From positions 39,960,307-40,024,306 of the forward strand of contig JAWZYU010000020.1 of assembly GCA_038380435.1 (NCBI GenBank): DNA of 64,000 bases, read 5' to 3'. A model generated the notes under the pieces. That model made no database searches. It was given only the letters and a program-made list of their open reading frames with translations, and had not been told where the DNA came from. The position numbers and the translations under genes are program-made. Source of the DNA: Ryuthela nishihirai. Taxonomy: Eukaryota > Arthropoda > Arachnida > Araneae > Heptathelidae. The first letter of the stretch is position 1. Every line of letters begins with the position of its first letter. Positions 62,600-64,000 of the stretch are shown here, piece by piece.

Positions 62600-63948
62600 C
62601 TGTGCTAAAAATTCTACTACAAATCGGCTATAAAAATCTGAGCATTGATTGTTTTCACTGAAATATCCTAAGAGTTCCACTTGCTCCACATTACCCCTAA
62701 ACGTCTTTAGCAAAGTCAAAATCTCAATCGACAGAATGAATTCTTCGTTTAAGAAGTAAAGAGAACCATTTTTTCAAATTCTGAGATGCAGATTATTTAT
62801 TCTCTTTCAATCTATTCAGAGCCTAGCTTGAATTTTTCCAGTATTATGTTTTACTACTCTCTCTTCGGCAAATGATGTCGAAACATTCAGCTCTAAAAAA
62901 AGAACTCACTTGGCGCTACCGTTTTCGAAGTCAAATTCGCCCACGTGAGTGAACGCATTTCGGTGTTCTGATTTCCAGCTGTTCCGATGCGAAAGCAGCC
63001 GAGAAGTAAGCGGGATCTCGAATTTATTTCATTCATTTAATTCACCAAAGCCATCTTTCTCTCTAAAAGCTTTCTAGCTTTTTCGGGAAAACACACTGAA
63101 CTCTCGATTTTCTCCCTGATACGGATTCTCAGGAGATTGCCTTGAAATGGATGAAATCTTGAAATATAAAACCACAATTCTATCTCTGCTGTTTTCTGTG
63201 TGTATGTGAGTTTCGATCGAGAGGCACAAACATTTCTTTGTAACAGTAGTTCGCCTGAAAAGAATATATATGTATGTAACATCTCTCTGGAATCCACATT
63301 TTCTCTGGAACCAATAATTCTATTTCTGTGCGTGTGTTTATATTCTCCATCGAGAAAAGTATGCGAAACCTAAAACCTTTTAACACTATCCTGGCTTCAA
63401 GAAATATATAGATGAATAGATGTAGAAAAGCTCGTCTTACATATAAAGATTCAAAAATAATTCCTTTAAGATCAGGACTACAGAACATTTACATCTGAAA
63501 TTCATACAAACCCAATATTTTATTTCCTGCAATACTTTGGATTCAAATATCAATAGATACAAACCGTCGAGAAAATACAAGGTAAAGGACGTGAAATAGA
63601 GTCATATTAAAGTTATATAACTCTCAATGGTCAAAAGAGAGTTTAGATTTCGTTTCAGCACATGTCGACAAACTCTATTTTCGATGAATATGATTTGTTA
63701 TTCCTGGTGAAGCCCGTCCTATTGAGCTGTAAAAAGGTTCAATCAATCATTCCATCCCTTTCAGTCACATAACAAAAAAATATCTAAAATATTGCCTTTT
63801 GAGAATTAAATTTTCATGCTTTGGATATACCCAAAATCTCACACAAATGTGTTTTGAACAAACTGAATAAATTGGCGATGTCAACATTTCTCAGTTCTAA
63901 TTTCTCAACATTTGTAGTATTTATTTCGAAAACAATTTTCAGTCTGAT
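62600..63948. other. AT-rich DNA, no gene supported
   Basis: Overlapping minus-strand frames at 63037-63488 have no recognisable domain. Confidence 0.4.
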
Positions 63949-63951
63949 CGG

Positions 63952-64000
63952 TGGGCGGGGGTGGCTCAGTCGGTAGCGCGCCAGGCTCGTAATCTGTAGT
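63952..64000 (+). mobile_element. SINE-A copy 31, head only, cut by window end
   Basis: GGGCGGGGGTGGCTCAGTCG and GCGCGCCAGGCTCGTAATCT are the intact start of another near-consensus copy that continues outside the window. Confidence 0.95.

Overview
The window looks like a repeat-dense piece of an AT-rich invertebrate nuclear genome. I infer an arthropod, perhaps a chelicerate, because it carries RTE-type LINE, mariner/Tc1 and hAT remnants and two tRNA-derived SINE families. No search was possible, so the taxon is an inference. I see no intact multi-exon cellular gene, no bacterial operon, no rRNA, no free-standing tRNA and no CRISPR array. The only host-like coding trace is a histone H2A-like reading frame on the minus strand near 59 kb, truncated or strongly diverged.

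The commonest feature is one SINE family, called SINE-A here: about 385 bp, a Met-tRNA-like head with box A and box B, a long conserved body, and an AAC/AACCC-rich tail. I count about 32 full, 5'-truncated, decayed or nested copies, many with 8-18 bp target-site duplications. A second tRNA-derived SINE, SINE-B (about 205 bp, (TTTA)n tail), has five copies. SINE-A copies produce recurrent spurious 60-120 aa antisense reading frames that are not genes.

Layout: 0-8 kb holds a fold-back palindrome, a hAT-derived minisatellite and a cluster of nested SINEs. A degenerate satellite at 8.2-14.2 kb is split by an RTE-like LINE with an open RT frame and by an inverted pair of LTR-retrotransposon-leader-like repeats. 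Another degenerate satellite at 15.2-20.9 kb is split by a small hAT element and by a longer, broken RTE copy that keeps the endonuclease region. At 22.3-24.2 kb a short-period array holds a hAT element (itself holding a Tc1-like MITE) and a SINE. Pyrimidine-rich DNA fills 25.6-26.8 kb, and 27-40 kb is mostly plain AT-rich DNA with scattered SINEs and a mariner-type relic. A solo-LTR-like block and a SINE-B lie at 40.4-41.2 kb. A 2.5 kb tandem array with a 158 bp higher-order period follows at 41.4-43.9 kb.

The right third holds a 68 bp-period array (48.7-49.2 kb), an unusual 658 bp terminal-inverted-repeat element (49.5-50.2 kb), small hAT and Tc1-like fold-back elements (51.0 and 54.8-55.4 kb), a Tc1 transposase relic (57.4-58.7 kb), the H2A-like frame (59 kb) and a three-deep SINE-in-SINE nest (60.3-61.2 kb). 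The sequences do not work together as a pathway. The window records repeated insertion into intergenic or intronic satellite DNA.
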